Below are positions 43,682-51,774 of a stretch of 64,000 nucleotides of DNA, piece by piece (within the stretch, counting starts at the first letter, position 1; each line of letters begins with the position of its first letter). The notes under the pieces are model-generated. The model was not told the origin of the DNA and ran no database searches. It was given only the letters and a program-made list of their open reading frames with translations. Made by a program: the position numbers and the translations under genes. The DNA is from Cupriavidus pauculus. GTDB taxonomy: Bacteria; Pseudomonadota; Gammaproteobacteria; Burkholderiales; Burkholderiaceae. Where the stretch lies: positions 1,833,730 to 1,897,729 of the forward strand of contig NZ_CP033970.1 in assembly GCF_003854935.1 (NCBI RefSeq), given 5' to 3'.

Positions 43682-45418
43682 TCAGCTACCCGACTTGCCC
43701 GGCGTCGAGCCGCTGCCGAGGCCGCCCGATGTACTGCTGCTGCCCAGGCCACTACTGCTGGTGCTGCTGCCGATGCTGCTGCCCAGGCTGCCACTGCTGC
43801 CGGACGCACTGGACGCTGCGCTGGTGCCCTGGCCCGACAGACCCTGCGACTGGCCGCTGGTGCCGCTGGTACCACTGGTGCCGCTGGCACCACCGCTGCC
43901 GCTGCCGCCCGATCCGCTGCCGGCCAGGCCGCCGGTGCGGCTGACACCCTGCCCGCCAGCCGAGCCCGATTCCCGCGAATCGCGCGAGTCACGCGATTCC
44001 CGCGCGACGCGGATCTGGTTGTGCACGTCCTTCACGCCGAACACGTCATCGACCATGTCCTCGATGCGGTACTTCTGCTGCCGATCCTGCACCGTGCCGC
44101 TCAGTGTCACCACGCCGCCCGAGACCGATACCTCCACCTCGCGCACGTCGACGCGGCTGGTCATCGCCAGCCGTTCGCACAGGTCCTCGCGGATGCGCTC
44201 GTCCGAGCGCTGGTAGCCCTTCGGTCCCACCCGCTGCGAGCGGCGCGCCGCTGCCGAACCACCCGCGCCGCCGTAGCCACGGTTCAGGTCGCTGCGCTCG
44301 TCGGCGCCGGTAAAGTGTTCGTACGCGCGTTCGTCGGGGTCATAGCGGCCCCCGCTGCTGCGTCCGCCCGAACCGTAGCCATAGCCGCCCGAGCGTTGCT
44401 CGCGCCCGTAGGTCTGGCCGCGGAACTGCTCGCCGCCGCCCTGGCCGCTGCCATAGCGCTCGCTGCCGAAATCGGACTGGCCATAGCCGCCGCGATAGTG
44501 GGTGCGCATGTCGGCTTCGGATCCGGTCGGGCCCGACCAGTCGTCGCCCCAGGACTGGCCGCCACGCGACTGGCCGCCACCCGCCTGGCCCCCCTGGCTC
44601 CATTGCCCCGAGCGGCCGGACTGGCCCGCTTGCCCGAACTGACCGGACTGGCCCGACTGGCCCGACTGGCCCGATTGCCACGACTGTCCGCCGCGCTGGC
44701 TACCCGACTGGCCGCCCCATGACTGGCCACGGCCCTGCGATTCACCACCCTGCGACCAACGACCCTGCCCTTCCCGTCCGCGCTCCCAGCCACCTTGCCG
44801 CTGGGATTGCCCGCCGCGTGCCGGCTGGTCCCATGCGGCGCGGCCTTGTCCCCATTCATCGCGCTGGCTGCCTTGCTGGCTCGACCATTCGCTGCCCCGG
44901 CCTTCCTGATGCCAGTCGCCCCAGCGCTCGCGCTCGTCGTGCTGCGACTGCGATCCATAGCGCTCGCGTTCGCCGCGCTGCTGGCCCTGCTGCCCGCCGG
45001 CCGACTGTCCGCCGCGCCGTTGCTGGTCGCCTTCGCCGTATTCGCCGTAGCGGCCCTCGCCGTAGCCTTCCTCGAAGCGGCGGCCCTGGCCTTCATAGCC
45101 GCCGTAGCCGCTGGACTGCGACACCGGCGACGATCCCGATCCCGACGTGCGCTGGCCGCCCCAGCTGCTGCCGCCGGCCTGCTGGCCGCTGCCCTGCCAG
45201 TCGCTGCCGGCGCCGGGCTGCTGGCTGCCACGCCCCTGCCCTTCGCTGCCGCCCTGCTGGCGGTGCGTCAGCCAGTCGCTGCCGCTGTACGCCTCCTGCT
45301 GGCGCTGGCGGGAACCCTGGCTTCGGCGGTCGTCACGGTCTTCCCGATCCTCGCCCTGGCTGCCGTAGCCGCCCTGGCGGTCGTCGTAGTCACTGTTCCT
45401 GCTATTCCCCTGGTTCAT
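43682..45418 (-). CDS. BON-domain protein with long Gly/Ser/Gln-rich disordered regions
   Basis: A 578-residue protein that begins MNQGNSRNSD with no signal peptide, so it is probably cytosolic. Residues 1 to about 410 are Gly/Gln/Ser/Arg/Tyr-rich with short repeats such as GQSGQSGQSGQF, GYGSQ and YGGYEGQG. A single BON domain follows near 415-495 (SDERIREDLCERL, VEVSVSGGVVTLSGTVQDRQ, VDDVFGVKDVHNQIRV). The last 80 residues are Gly/Ser/Thr-rich. BON domains bind lipid or polymeric surfaces; the prion-like composition suggests condensates or surface films, an inference from sequence only. The ATG at 45418 follows TGGAGA. A related protein is encoded at 47391-48683. Confidence 0.85.
   Translation of the reverse strand: MNQGNSRNSDYDDRQGGYGSQGEDREDRDDRRSQGSRQRQQEAYSGSDWLTHRQQGGSEGQGRGSQQPGAGSDWQGSGQQAGGSSWGGQRTSGSGSSPVSQSSGYGGYEGQGRRFEEGYGEGRYGEYGEGDQQRRGGQSAGGQQGQQRGERERYGSQSQHDERERWGDWHQEGRGSEWSSQQGSQRDEWGQGRAAWDQPARGGQSQRQGGWERGREGQGRWSQGGESQGRGQSWGGQSGSQRGGQSWQSGQSGQSGQSGQFGQAGQSGRSGQWSQGGQAGGGQSRGGQSWGDDWSGPTGSEADMRTHYRGGYGQSDFGSERYGSGQGGGEQFRGQTYGREQRSGGYGYGSGGRSSGGRYDPDERAYEHFTGADERSDLNRGYGGAGGSAAARRSQRVGPKGYQRSDERIREDLCERLAMTSRVDVREVEVSVSGGVVTLSGTVQDRQQKYRIEDMVDDVFGVKDVHNQIRVARESRDSRDSRESGSAGGQGVSRTGGLAGSGSGGSGSGGASGTSGTSGTSGQSQGLSGQGTSAASSASGSSGSLGSSIGSSTSSSGLGSSSTSGGLGSGSTPGKSGS
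44612..44690. repeat. Short tandem repeats within BON-protein coding sequence
   Basis: Imperfect copies of the 9-base unit GACTGGCCC run through this part of the BON gene and encode the Ser-Gly-Gln tract. The repeat is coding, but may vary in length between strains by slippage. Confidence 0.7.
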
Positions 45419-45699
45419 GAGCGTCTCCAGTACGTGGGTCAATACAGGGGAGGCGACGCAAGTTCCATACCGCTGCGGCGCGCGGGCGCGGAGTGCGCGC
45501 TGCCACCGCCCGCGGCGCGTCCCATGCGCCGCGCGGCACGCGGCCGGCGCGGACCGATTTACATCGGCATATAAATCCTGCCAACGTCCGCCACATGTTG
45601 TAGTCAACGACCTACAGGGGTTTCAGTCGGGCCCTCCTGAGCGGGCGGGTGCGCGGGACATATCGTGAAGTCACCGCCACCATTCCTTGGAGACGTACG

Positions 45700-46050
45700 A
45701 TGAAACGCTTGCTTGCTATCACCGCCCTCGCGGTCAGTTCCGCCCTCTGCGTGCCTGCCATGGCACAACAGGCGCCTGTCTCGCCCAACGCACCGAACCC
45801 CAGCGCCCCGCCGGCACCGGAAGGTCCGTCGACCCAGCGCGGCAGCATGGGCACCACCACCACGCCGGGTGGCAGCGGTGCCATGACGTCCGATTCGACG
45901 ATGCAGCACGACTCGATGAAGTCGTCCAAGCCCAAGAACACGGGCCAGCGCGCCAAGAAGCCGCGCGAGCAGAACGCATCGCCCACGGCCACGCCGACCG
46001 CGCCTTCGGGCCCGAAGGGTGATTCGCCGGACCCGGTGCCGAAGCAGTAA
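45700..46050 (+). CDS. Small exported Pro/Ser/Thr/Lys-rich protein
   Basis: A 116-residue protein with a signal peptide ending near AMAQQ. The mature chain is disordered, with a Pro/Asn/Ala-rich start, a Met/Ser/Thr middle (MTSDSTMQHDSMKSSK) and a basic KKPREQ segment. The ATG at 45700 follows TTGGAGA. It is divergent from the large BON gene and ends in an intrinsic terminator. It recalls the small secreted proteins at 43016-43288, but no family is recognised. Confidence 0.72.
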   Translation: MKRLLAITALAVSSALCVPAMAQQAPVSPNAPNPSAPPAPEGPSTQRGSMGTTTTPGGSGAMTSDSTMQHDSMKSSKPKNTGQRAKKPREQNASPTATPTAPSGPKGDSPDPVPKQ

Positions 46051-46114
46051 CCATCGGTCCACGCAGCGGACCTGACTTTCCCCGATGTGCCGCGCGCGCA
46101 TCGGCGGTCCGCAC

Positions 46115-46162
46115 GCGGCGCGCCGCACGCAGCTCTCCGGGGCGGCGCGCGGCGCGTTTTTT
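46115..46162 (+). terminator. Intrinsic terminator
   Basis: A GC-rich stem built on CGCGCCGC and GCGGCGCG ends in GGCGCGTTTTTT. It lies 65 bases after the small exported protein gene and should stop its transcript. Confidence 0.75.
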
Positions 46163-46269
46163 GCTTCTCCCCGTGGCTGGACTGCAGATTTTTCACAACG
46201 GACACGGGCTTGAAACGCTGGCCTCCGGGCGTGCGTCGCCTACATTGAATGCATGAACCGGAGACGGAC

Positions 46270-46755
46270 ATGGAAGGACTGAACACCTCGCTGGCGCGGC
46301 TCGGCCGCCATGCGATGCAGTGTGCGGAGGCGCTGTCGGCGGTGGCCGCCGCCGCGTCGGACCCGCAGATGCGGGCGGTGTTCGCGCACCGCGCCAACAT
46401 GCAGCGCTGTGCGGCGGTGGAACTGGCGGCGCGCGCAGGCGCGGCCGCAGAAGGGACGTCGGCGCCGCTGCCCACGGTAGGCAGGCGTCGCGACCCACAG
46501 CAGATGCTGCCCCCGTCAGAAGCCGGCGAACTGCCGCTGGTGCGCTATGCGGCCCAGCAGGCCGGACGCGCCGCCGCGGCCTATGGCGAACTGCTGCGCG
46601 CGCCGCAGATCGAGCCCGAACTGCGGCTGCTGCTGGCCCACTACTACCGGGGCGCGACCGAATTGCAGCGTCTGCTGGAGCAGCGCGCGATGGAGTTCGG
46701 CTCCGCCCGCACCGCCGGCATGGCCGCACGGCGCGCCACGCCGCCGATGCACTAG
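46270..46755 (+). CDS. Helical protein of unknown function
   Basis: A 161-residue Ala/Leu/Arg-rich protein, predicted almost wholly helical (SLARLGRHAMQCAEALSAVA; PQIEPELRLLLAHYYRGATE). The heptad-like pattern suggests a four-helix bundle of the ferritin-like or DUF2383 shape, but I see no clear metal-ligand set. The ATG at 46270 follows CGGAG; a possible start at 46249 lacks a site. It is convergent with the next gene, with three bases between stops. Confidence 0.7.
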   Translation: MEGLNTSLARLGRHAMQCAEALSAVAAAASDPQMRAVFAHRANMQRCAAVELAARAGAAAEGTSAPLPTVGRRRDPQQMLPPSEAGELPLVRYAAQQAGRAAAAYGELLRAPQIEPELRLLLAHYYRGATELQRLLEQRAMEFGSARTAGMAARRATPPMH

Positions 46756-46758
46756 CCG

Positions 46759-47298
46759 TCAGACCTGCCCCGCCGGGGTCCGCAGCGCGGCCTGGCGCCG
46801 TGCGGTCAATTCCTGCTGCGGCTGGTAAGGACGAATCACCACGGCGACATAGTCCTGGTCATCGGGATTGACGACCAGATAGACCAGCCCGGACATCACC
46901 AGCGCCACCTCGCCCAGCTGCGCGGCCACGCGCGCCGCCACGAAGTACTGCAACAGGTTGGGATCCACGGACGTGTCGATGGCCCGCGCCGCCGTGCAGA
47001 TGGTCATCATGCACTGCTCCACCGCGCGGCACACCACGATCACTTCATCGAGCGCATGGCCGGTCTGGGCCGCCCGGACCAGCACGGACACGCCCTGGCT
47101 GGTGTGGGCCCGATGCCAGCCGGGCTTGGCGGCAAACTCGGGCAGCGTCAGCTTGGCCCCGGCCTCCTGGGCCGCGACATTGAATTTCTGCGCAAAGTCG
47201 TGCGGGCTGATCGACAGCAACTGCTTTTCGACGGGCGTGGACGATACGGCCACGGACGATGCCACGCTGAGGGTGGCCAGGACGGCAGTGAGGTTCAT
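46759..47298 (-). CDS. Exported protein of unknown function
   Basis: A 179-residue protein with an N-terminal signal-like helix (LTAVLATLSVASSVAVSS). The mature part has a soluble N-domain and a more hydrophobic Cys-containing middle (VIVVCRAVEQCMMTICTAAR), then a beta-type stretch (ALVMSGLVYLVVNPDD). The ATG at 47298 follows GGGAGA. I recognise no family. Its periplasmic placement fits the surrounding run of small exported genes. Confidence 0.7.
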   Translation of the reverse strand: MNLTAVLATLSVASSVAVSSTPVEKQLLSISPHDFAQKFNVAAQEAGAKLTLPEFAAKPGWHRAHTSQGVSVLVRAAQTGHALDEVIVVCRAVEQCMMTICTAARAIDTSVDPNLLQYFVAARVAAQLGEVALVMSGLVYLVVNPDDQDYVAVVIRPYQPQQELTARRQAALRTPAGQV

Positions 47299-47390
47299 CG
47301 CTTGTCTCCCACGCACGATGCTTCCCTTGCTTCAGCAATAGCCGTTCCAGCCCGCTGGCGGGCAGTGCGGCGCCGGTCCCCTGGCTTCCA

Positions 47391-48683
47391 CTATAGGCGT
47401 CCGTTGGCGTCCGCCACGGCTCCGCTGCAACTGGCATGCAACTTGCCGCCTCCTGCTTTCAGATCGACACGCAAAAGGAGCCACGATGAGCAAGACCACC
47501 CGACAAGGACGCCCTGAAGCCGCCGCACCGGACGTCGACTTGAGCGAGACCGAGAGCATTCCCAGCACGCTGGACCCGACGCTCGACCCGGAGACCACCG
47601 AGGAGCTGGAGCGCGAGATCGGCGATATCGCGCCGGAGAATCACGAGCCGCCCGAGGACGAGATTCCCGAGGAAGCCATCTTCGAGGAAGTGCGCCGCGC
47701 CGCCGAGGAACTGCCGGCCGACACGCCCGTGGACCGTGCCGACCAGACCGACAAGCGCATGGAGAATCCGCCCAGCGGCAGCGACCTGTAACCAGGCGCC
47801 GCCCAGCAAAAAAGCCCCGGCCAGGCCGGGGCTTTGTCCATGGCGCGCGGGTGGTCCGCGGGCGCACGTGCAACTGGTTGACGACGTCGGACACGCCATA
47901 GGTATCGTCGACGATGTCCTCGATCTCGTACTTCATGCGCCGGTTGTCCACCGAGCCTGTCAGCGTGACCACGCTGCCGGTCACCGTCACCGTGACATCG
48001 CTGACGTCGACGGTCGGGGCGTGGGTCAGGCGCTCGCAGACTTCCTCGCGCACCCGCTCGTCCGAGCGCGTGTAGTTCTTCGGCCCGGCCTGCCGCCCGC
48101 CGTACGGACGCTGCGACTCGCCGCCGTAGGCGTACGGGCCTCGGCCCTGCACGGCGTCGCCGGTGCGCGGGCGTTGGCGGAAATTGCGGCCCGCCCGCAC
48201 GCCGTAGTCCTCGTAACCGGTTTCATAGCCGCCGCGGGTGCCGGCCCAGCGTTCGTCGCTGTCGCGCGACGGGTTGCGCGCCGAAGAACGCGATGCGGCG
48301 TCGTAGCCATCCTCGTAGCCGCTGCTGTATGCGCTGACGTAGCCGGGGCTGTGCGGCGAGCTTTCGTCGCGCGATTCCTGGTAGGTGGAGCGGCCCGGGT
48401 AGTACACCGTGCCGCTGCGTGACCGCCATCCGCCGCTCAACTGCGCCGTGCGGCCCTGCCGCCACGCGCCTCGGCTGCGCGGGTCCTCGTCGCGGCCGCG
48501 CGTGTCGCCGTTGTCGTAGGCGTCATGGGGGTTGCGTTCGGTGGCGTTGCCATAGCGGCCTGCGGACAGGTCACGGTCGCGCCAGTTTCGATCGTCGCCA
48601 GGCACGTGGCCATAGCCCTCCTCATAGCCTCCGTAGCGCTGATCGGGCCTGCGGCGACGTCCGTAGTCGTCTGATCGGTTCAT
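47391..48683 (-). CDS. Second BON-domain protein with disordered N-terminus; C-terminus uncertain
   Basis: The frame encodes 430 residues from the ATG at 48683. Residues 1 to about 190 are Arg/Asp/Tyr/Gly-rich and disordered (for example YGGYEEGYG and ESSPHSPGYVSAYSSGYEDG). A BON domain follows near 200-270 (SDERVREEVCERL, VTVTVTGSVVTLTGSVDN, VDDTYGVSDVVNQLHV), closely related to the BON protein at 43682-45418. After about residue 280 the frame runs on through an intrinsic terminator and antisense to the acidic gene at 47486-47791, with unlikely Arg-rich sequence. The true protein may be shorter, through a lost stop codon or an assembly error, but no stop is present before 47391. Confidence 0.75.
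   Translation of the reverse strand: MNRSDDYGRRRRPDQRYGGYEEGYGHVPGDDRNWRDRDLSAGRYGNATERNPHDAYDNGDTRGRDEDPRSRGAWRQGRTAQLSGGWRSRSGTVYYPGRSTYQESRDESSPHSPGYVSAYSSGYEDGYDAASRSSARNPSRDSDERWAGTRGGYETGYEDYGVRAGRNFRQRPRTGDAVQGRGPYAYGGESQRPYGGRQAGPKNYTRSDERVREEVCERLTHAPTVDVSDVTVTVTGSVVTLTGSVDNRRMKYEIEDIVDDTYGVSDVVNQLHVRPRTTRAPWTKPRPGRGFFAGRRLVTGRCRWADSPCACRSGRHGPRACRPAVPRRRGALPRRWLPRESRPRAARDSPARYRRSRAPAPRWSPGRASGPACWECSRSRSSRRPVRRLQGVLVGWSCSSWLLLRVDLKAGGGKLHASCSGAVADANGRL
47486..47791 (+). CDS. Small acidic protein of unknown function
   Basis: A 101-residue, strongly acidic hydrophilic protein (TTEELEREIGDIAPENHEPP; IPEEAIFEEVRRAAEEL) without signal peptide. AAAAGGAGC precedes the ATG with ideal spacing, and a bidirectional-type terminator follows 16 bases after the stop. 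It lies wholly antisense to the run-on end of the second BON gene. The ribosome site and the terminator support this gene over the antisense extension. Confidence 0.7.
   Translation: MSKTTRQGRPEAAAPDVDLSETESIPSTLDPTLDPETTEELEREIGDIAPENHEPPEDEIPEEAIFEEVRRAAEELPADTPVDRADQTDKRMENPPSGSDL
47808..47834. terminator. Bidirectional intrinsic terminator
   Basis: Stem GCCCCGGCC/GGCCGGGGC with a two-base AG centre is flanked by A6 on the left and TTT on the right. It can stop both the acidic gene (plus) and transcripts from the BON side (minus). Confidence 0.82.
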
Positions 48684-48763
48684 TGCCTTGCCTCCGTGTA
48701 GCTGGGGCGATACGCCCCGATACCCGGGATGCGGGCAAGTTTCATACCGATGCGCCAGCCCAT

Positions 48764-48793
48764 GAAAAATGGCGCCCGGGCCACGGGCGCCAT
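48764..48793 (-). terminator. Intrinsic terminator of the MFS gene
   Basis: Arms ATGGCGCCC and GGGCGCCAT flank a seven-base loop; on the minus strand the stem is followed by TTTTT. It lies 55 bases after the MFS stop at 48848. Confidence 0.8.
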
Positions 48794-48847
48794 GCACAAT
48801 CTACAAGGTCTGCGCGCAGGTCTTGCCCCTGCCGTCCGCCTTGATCG

Positions 48848-50278
48848 TCAGGATGACTTGCCGGCGCCCTGCATCGCCGCGCTGTCCGCGCTCTGCGGCG
48901 TGACCAGCCGCAGCCAGCTTGCGACGGCCGCCGCGGCGGCGAACCCGGCGCCCAGGCCAAGCGCCAGCGTCGGGCCATGCGCGCCGGCGATGCCGAACGA
49001 CAGCGCCACCAGTGCCGCGCCAGTGGCCTGTCCCAGCAGCCGCGCCGTGGCCACCACGCCGCTTGCGCCGCCGGCCCGCTCGCGCGGCGCGCTGGCCATC
49101 AGCGCCTTGAGGTTGGGCGACTGGAAGAAGCCAAAGCCGGCGCCGCAGATCGCCATCCGGATGCCGATGTTCAGCACGCTGGCGTCGGCCGGCATCATCG
49201 CCAGCGACGCCATGCCGGCCGCCATGATCGCCAGCCCGATGCCGCCCAGCAGCCCCGGCGGATAGCGGTCCGACAGCCGCCCGGCAATCGGCGCCATCAG
49301 CGCCACCACGGCCGACCACGGCGTGAGCAGGAAGCCGGTTTCCACCGGGTTGCGGCCCAGCACGTGCTCGAAATAGAACGGCAGCGACACGAACGCCAGC
49401 CCCTGGGCCGCGAACGAGCAGACGGCGGTGGCCGTGGACAGCGCGAACATTGGCCGCTTGAGCAAGTCCACGGGCAGCATCGGCGCCGGATGGCCGCGCT
49501 CGCGGCGCAGCAGCAGGCCGAAGGCAATCACGAACACGGCGGCCGCGGCCACCACGTATTGCACCGGCTCGCGCTGCACGCCCTCGCCCAGCGCGAAGAT
49601 CAGCGCGGCGAACGTGATGGCGTTGAGCACGGCCGCCACGGGGTCAAAGCGGTGCTGGCTGCGCTTGGTCTCCGGCAGCGACGGCCACGCCATGAACAGC
49701 GCCAGCAGCCCGATCGGCAGGTTGACGGCGAACAGCCACGGCCACGAGCCAAATGACAGGATGACCGACGCCACGGTCGGCCCGACCGCGAACGACACGC
49801 CCACGATGAGCGCGTTGAGGCCCACGCCGCGCCCCAGCCGGTGGATCGGAAAGATCGCGCTGATCAGCGCCGTGTTGACGCTCATGACGGCCGCCGCGCC
49901 AATACCCTGCAGCAGCCGCGCGGCCGCCAGCGTCGGCAGCGACCACGCCATTGCGCAGATCACAGACGAGACGATGAAAACGATGACGCCGCCGATGTAG
50001 ATGCGCCGGTGGCCGACCACGCCGCCCAGCGCCGCGAACGGCAGCAGCGTGGCCACCATCGCGAGCTGGTAGGCGTTGATGATCCAGACCGACGCCGCCG
50101 GCGTGCTGTTCAGGTCGGCCGCGATGTTCGGCAGCGCGGTGTTGGCGATGGCCGTGTCCAGCGTGGCCAGCGACACGGCAATCATGATCGCGGCCATCGC
50201 GCGCTTCTCGCGCGGGGTCATCGAGGAGTCGGCGGGTGGCACGGCGGCTTGGGCAGGCTGGCTGGCGGGGCTTGTCAC
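48848..50278 (-). CDS. MFS exporter, DHA2 (EmrB/QacA) family
   Basis: A 476-residue inner-membrane proton antiporter with about 14 hydrophobic helices. Family marks are the early TLDTAIANTALPNIAADL motif (DHA2 motif D1), the RLLQGIGAAAVMS motif and GRLSDRYPPGLLG between domains. Such carriers export drugs or metabolites. The ATG at 50278 has a short Ala/Pro-rich leader. No membrane-fusion partner is adjacent, and the lipoprotein and HxlR genes lie upstream on the same strand. Confidence 0.92.
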   Translation of the reverse strand: MTSPASQPAQAAVPPADSSMTPREKRAMAAIMIAVSLATLDTAIANTALPNIAADLNSTPAASVWIINAYQLAMVATLLPFAALGGVVGHRRIYIGGVIVFIVSSVICAMAWSLPTLAAARLLQGIGAAAVMSVNTALISAIFPIHRLGRGVGLNALIVGVSFAVGPTVASVILSFGSWPWLFAVNLPIGLLALFMAWPSLPETKRSQHRFDPVAAVLNAITFAALIFALGEGVQREPVQYVVAAAAVFVIAFGLLLRRERGHPAPMLPVDLLKRPMFALSTATAVCSFAAQGLAFVSLPFYFEHVLGRNPVETGFLLTPWSAVVALMAPIAGRLSDRYPPGLLGGIGLAIMAAGMASLAMMPADASVLNIGIRMAICGAGFGFFQSPNLKALMASAPRERAGGASGVVATARLLGQATGAALVALSFGIAGAHGPTLALGLGAGFAAAAAVASWLRLVTPQSADSAAMQGAGKSS

Positions 50279-50464
50279 GATATCGATCCGGGGGCGGCTG
50301 GTACGACGGACGGCGGCGTGAATGACGCGGCAATCATTGCGCAGTCAAGCATCGCCAGATCGAGACGATACGCCAAAACGCCAAGGCTTGCTCGGGCGCA
50401 AATCGGGACGCGGGGATCGGTCGGACGGGATCGGCGGGGCCGGGCGGGATCGACCATGCAACAT

Positions 50465-50492
50465 GGCCGGCGTTCCGTCGGGAACGCCGGCC
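50465..50492. terminator. Hairpin downstream of lipoprotein gene
   Basis: Twelve-base arms GGCCGGCGTTCC and GGAACGCCGGCC flank a GTCG loop. It lies 36 bases after the minus-strand lipoprotein stop. The following T-content is low, so it is a probable rather than sure terminator. Confidence 0.55.
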
Positions 50493-50527
50493 AACATCGT
50501 GGAACCGGAAAGAAACGAATGCCCGGC

Positions 50528-50953
50528 CTAGTGCGGGCCGTAGCGCATCTGGACGTCGTCCACGCGCTGCGTGCGGACGTTGTAGAGGCAGGTGTAGCGG
50601 AAGCCCATTGCTTCCTCGCTGGCATCGGGCTCGAAGGTACCCTCGCCGCTCACGGCCGTCTGGTTGACGGTCTGCTGGGTGATGCGTTCGCGGTCCGGCA
50701 TCATCATGACGCTGCCCGGCTGCGGGTAGCGCATCTTGACCGCGTCGGCCACGCGCTTTTCGCAGGCGTTGCCGGCGGCTTCCAGTTGCGCGCGGCTGAA
50801 GCCGCCTTGGGACGGCGTGGTGATCGTCGCGGGCGCCGTCGGCTGGGTGCGCGGCGGCTGCGGTGGCGGCATCGGGGTGCTGGCACAGCCGGCCAGCCAG
50901 GCGGCCGTCAGCAAGGCTGCGGCGGTGGAAAACGGGGTCGGGAAACGAGGCAT
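50528..50953 (-). CDS. Lipoprotein of unknown function
   Basis: A 141-residue predicted outer-membrane lipoprotein. The signal ends in lipobox LAGC, followed by a Pro/Thr-rich linker (PMPPPQPPRTQPTAPAT) and a folded C-terminal domain with two Cys (ACEKRVADA; YTCLYNVRTQRVDDV). The ATG at 50953 starts the signal peptide; the frame upstream to 51037 is ignored. It lies between the HxlR regulator and the MFS gene. Confidence 0.78.
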   Translation of the reverse strand: MPRFPTPFSTAAALLTAAWLAGCASTPMPPPQPPRTQPTAPATITTPSQGGFSRAQLEAAGNACEKRVADAVKMRYPQPGSVMMMPDRERITQQTVNQTAVSGEGTFEPDASEEAMGFRYTCLYNVRTQRVDDVQMRYGPH

Positions 50954-51054
50954 CAGGTCTATCCGGAGTCGGCGGGAAACCGTCGGAGGACGGGCTGCAG
51001 GTCCTTGGACTCTATGCCAGAAATGCTTTTGGAGCAACCTGGCAGCCGCCCGGC

Positions 51055-51582
51055 TCAGGCCGCCGGTACCTTGGCCGCCGCCGGACTGGCCATGTGCGAA
51101 GCCGCCGACGAGAGCCGGTCGCGCGTGCGATCGTCGGCTGCCGGGCCAGCGCGCATGACGTGGCGCTTGCCCATCTGCAGCGGTTCGCCGGTGGCCGCAT
51201 CCACCAGCAGCGGCTCCACCACCTTGCCGGTCTCGCGGTCGACGATCTGCACGCTGGCACCCTCGGGCGCGAAATTGCGGTTGCCCCAGGCCAGCAGCGC
51301 CAGCAGCACGGGCCGGAAGTCGCGTCCGCAGTCGGTCAGCACGTATTCATAGCGCGGCGGGCGTTCCGAGTACTGGCGCTTTTCCAGCAGGCCCTCCTCG
51401 ACCAGCCCGTTGAGCCGCCGCGTCAGCATGTTCGGCGCGATGTCGAGATTGCGCTGAAATTCGTCGAAGCGCTTCGTGCCGTAGAACGCATCGCGCAGGA
51501 TCAGAATGCTCCACCACTCGCCCACGCGCTCCAGGCTGCGGGCGATGGGGCATTGCAGGTTGCGGAATGTCTTGCGTTGCAT
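51055..51582 (-). CDS. HxlR-family transcriptional regulator
   Basis: A 175-residue winged-helix regulator of the HxlR/MarR-like family. The typical N-terminus CPIARSLERVGEWWSILILR (Cys near residue 11) and the wing RRLNGLVEEGLLEKRQYSE are present. The C-terminal 60 residues extend beyond the usual domain and hold a VDRETGKVVEPLLVDAATGE segment seen in longer members. The ATG at 51582 was chosen by the family start (QRKTFRNLQCPIARS). The Cys may sense reactive electrophiles. The target is unknown, but the MFS gene downstream on the same strand is a candidate. Confidence 0.9.
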   Translation of the reverse strand: MQRKTFRNLQCPIARSLERVGEWWSILILRDAFYGTKRFDEFQRNLDIAPNMLTRRLNGLVEEGLLEKRQYSERPPRYEYVLTDCGRDFRPVLLALLAWGNRNFAPEGASVQIVDRETGKVVEPLLVDAATGEPLQMGKRHVMRAGPAADDRTRDRLSSAASHMASPAAAKVPAA

Positions 51583-51669
51583 GGTGTTCGGACCTTTTTT
51601 GCGCCAGTGCGATGCCGATGATACGCATCTTTCGTCGCCAGCCCGCCAAAGCACCTGCCCGTCGTGATG

Positions 51670-51703
51670 AAAAAAGGCGCCGCACCCGATGGGCTGCGGC
51701 GCC
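51670..51703 (-). terminator. Intrinsic terminator of the porin gene
   Basis: Arms GGCGCCGCA and TGCGGCGCC flank a ten-base loop. On the minus strand the stem is followed by TTTTTT. It lies 72 bases after the porin stop codon. Confidence 0.85.
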
Positions 51704-51774
51704 GCAATGCCTGCGCGTCGTGGAGTTCGCGCCGGCCCCTCGCCTGGCGTAGGCGGCCCGGGCGCCGGGCCCGG

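Noticed and set aside
44600-44700. CRISPR-like tandem repeats
   Set aside because: The units are 9-base coding repeats for Ser-Gly-Gln in the BON gene, with no spacers of regular length and no cas genes.
43682-45418. Silk-, elastin- or adhesin-type secreted fibre
   Set aside because: The protein has no signal peptide or membrane anchor and contains a BON domain, so a secreted structural fibre is not supported.
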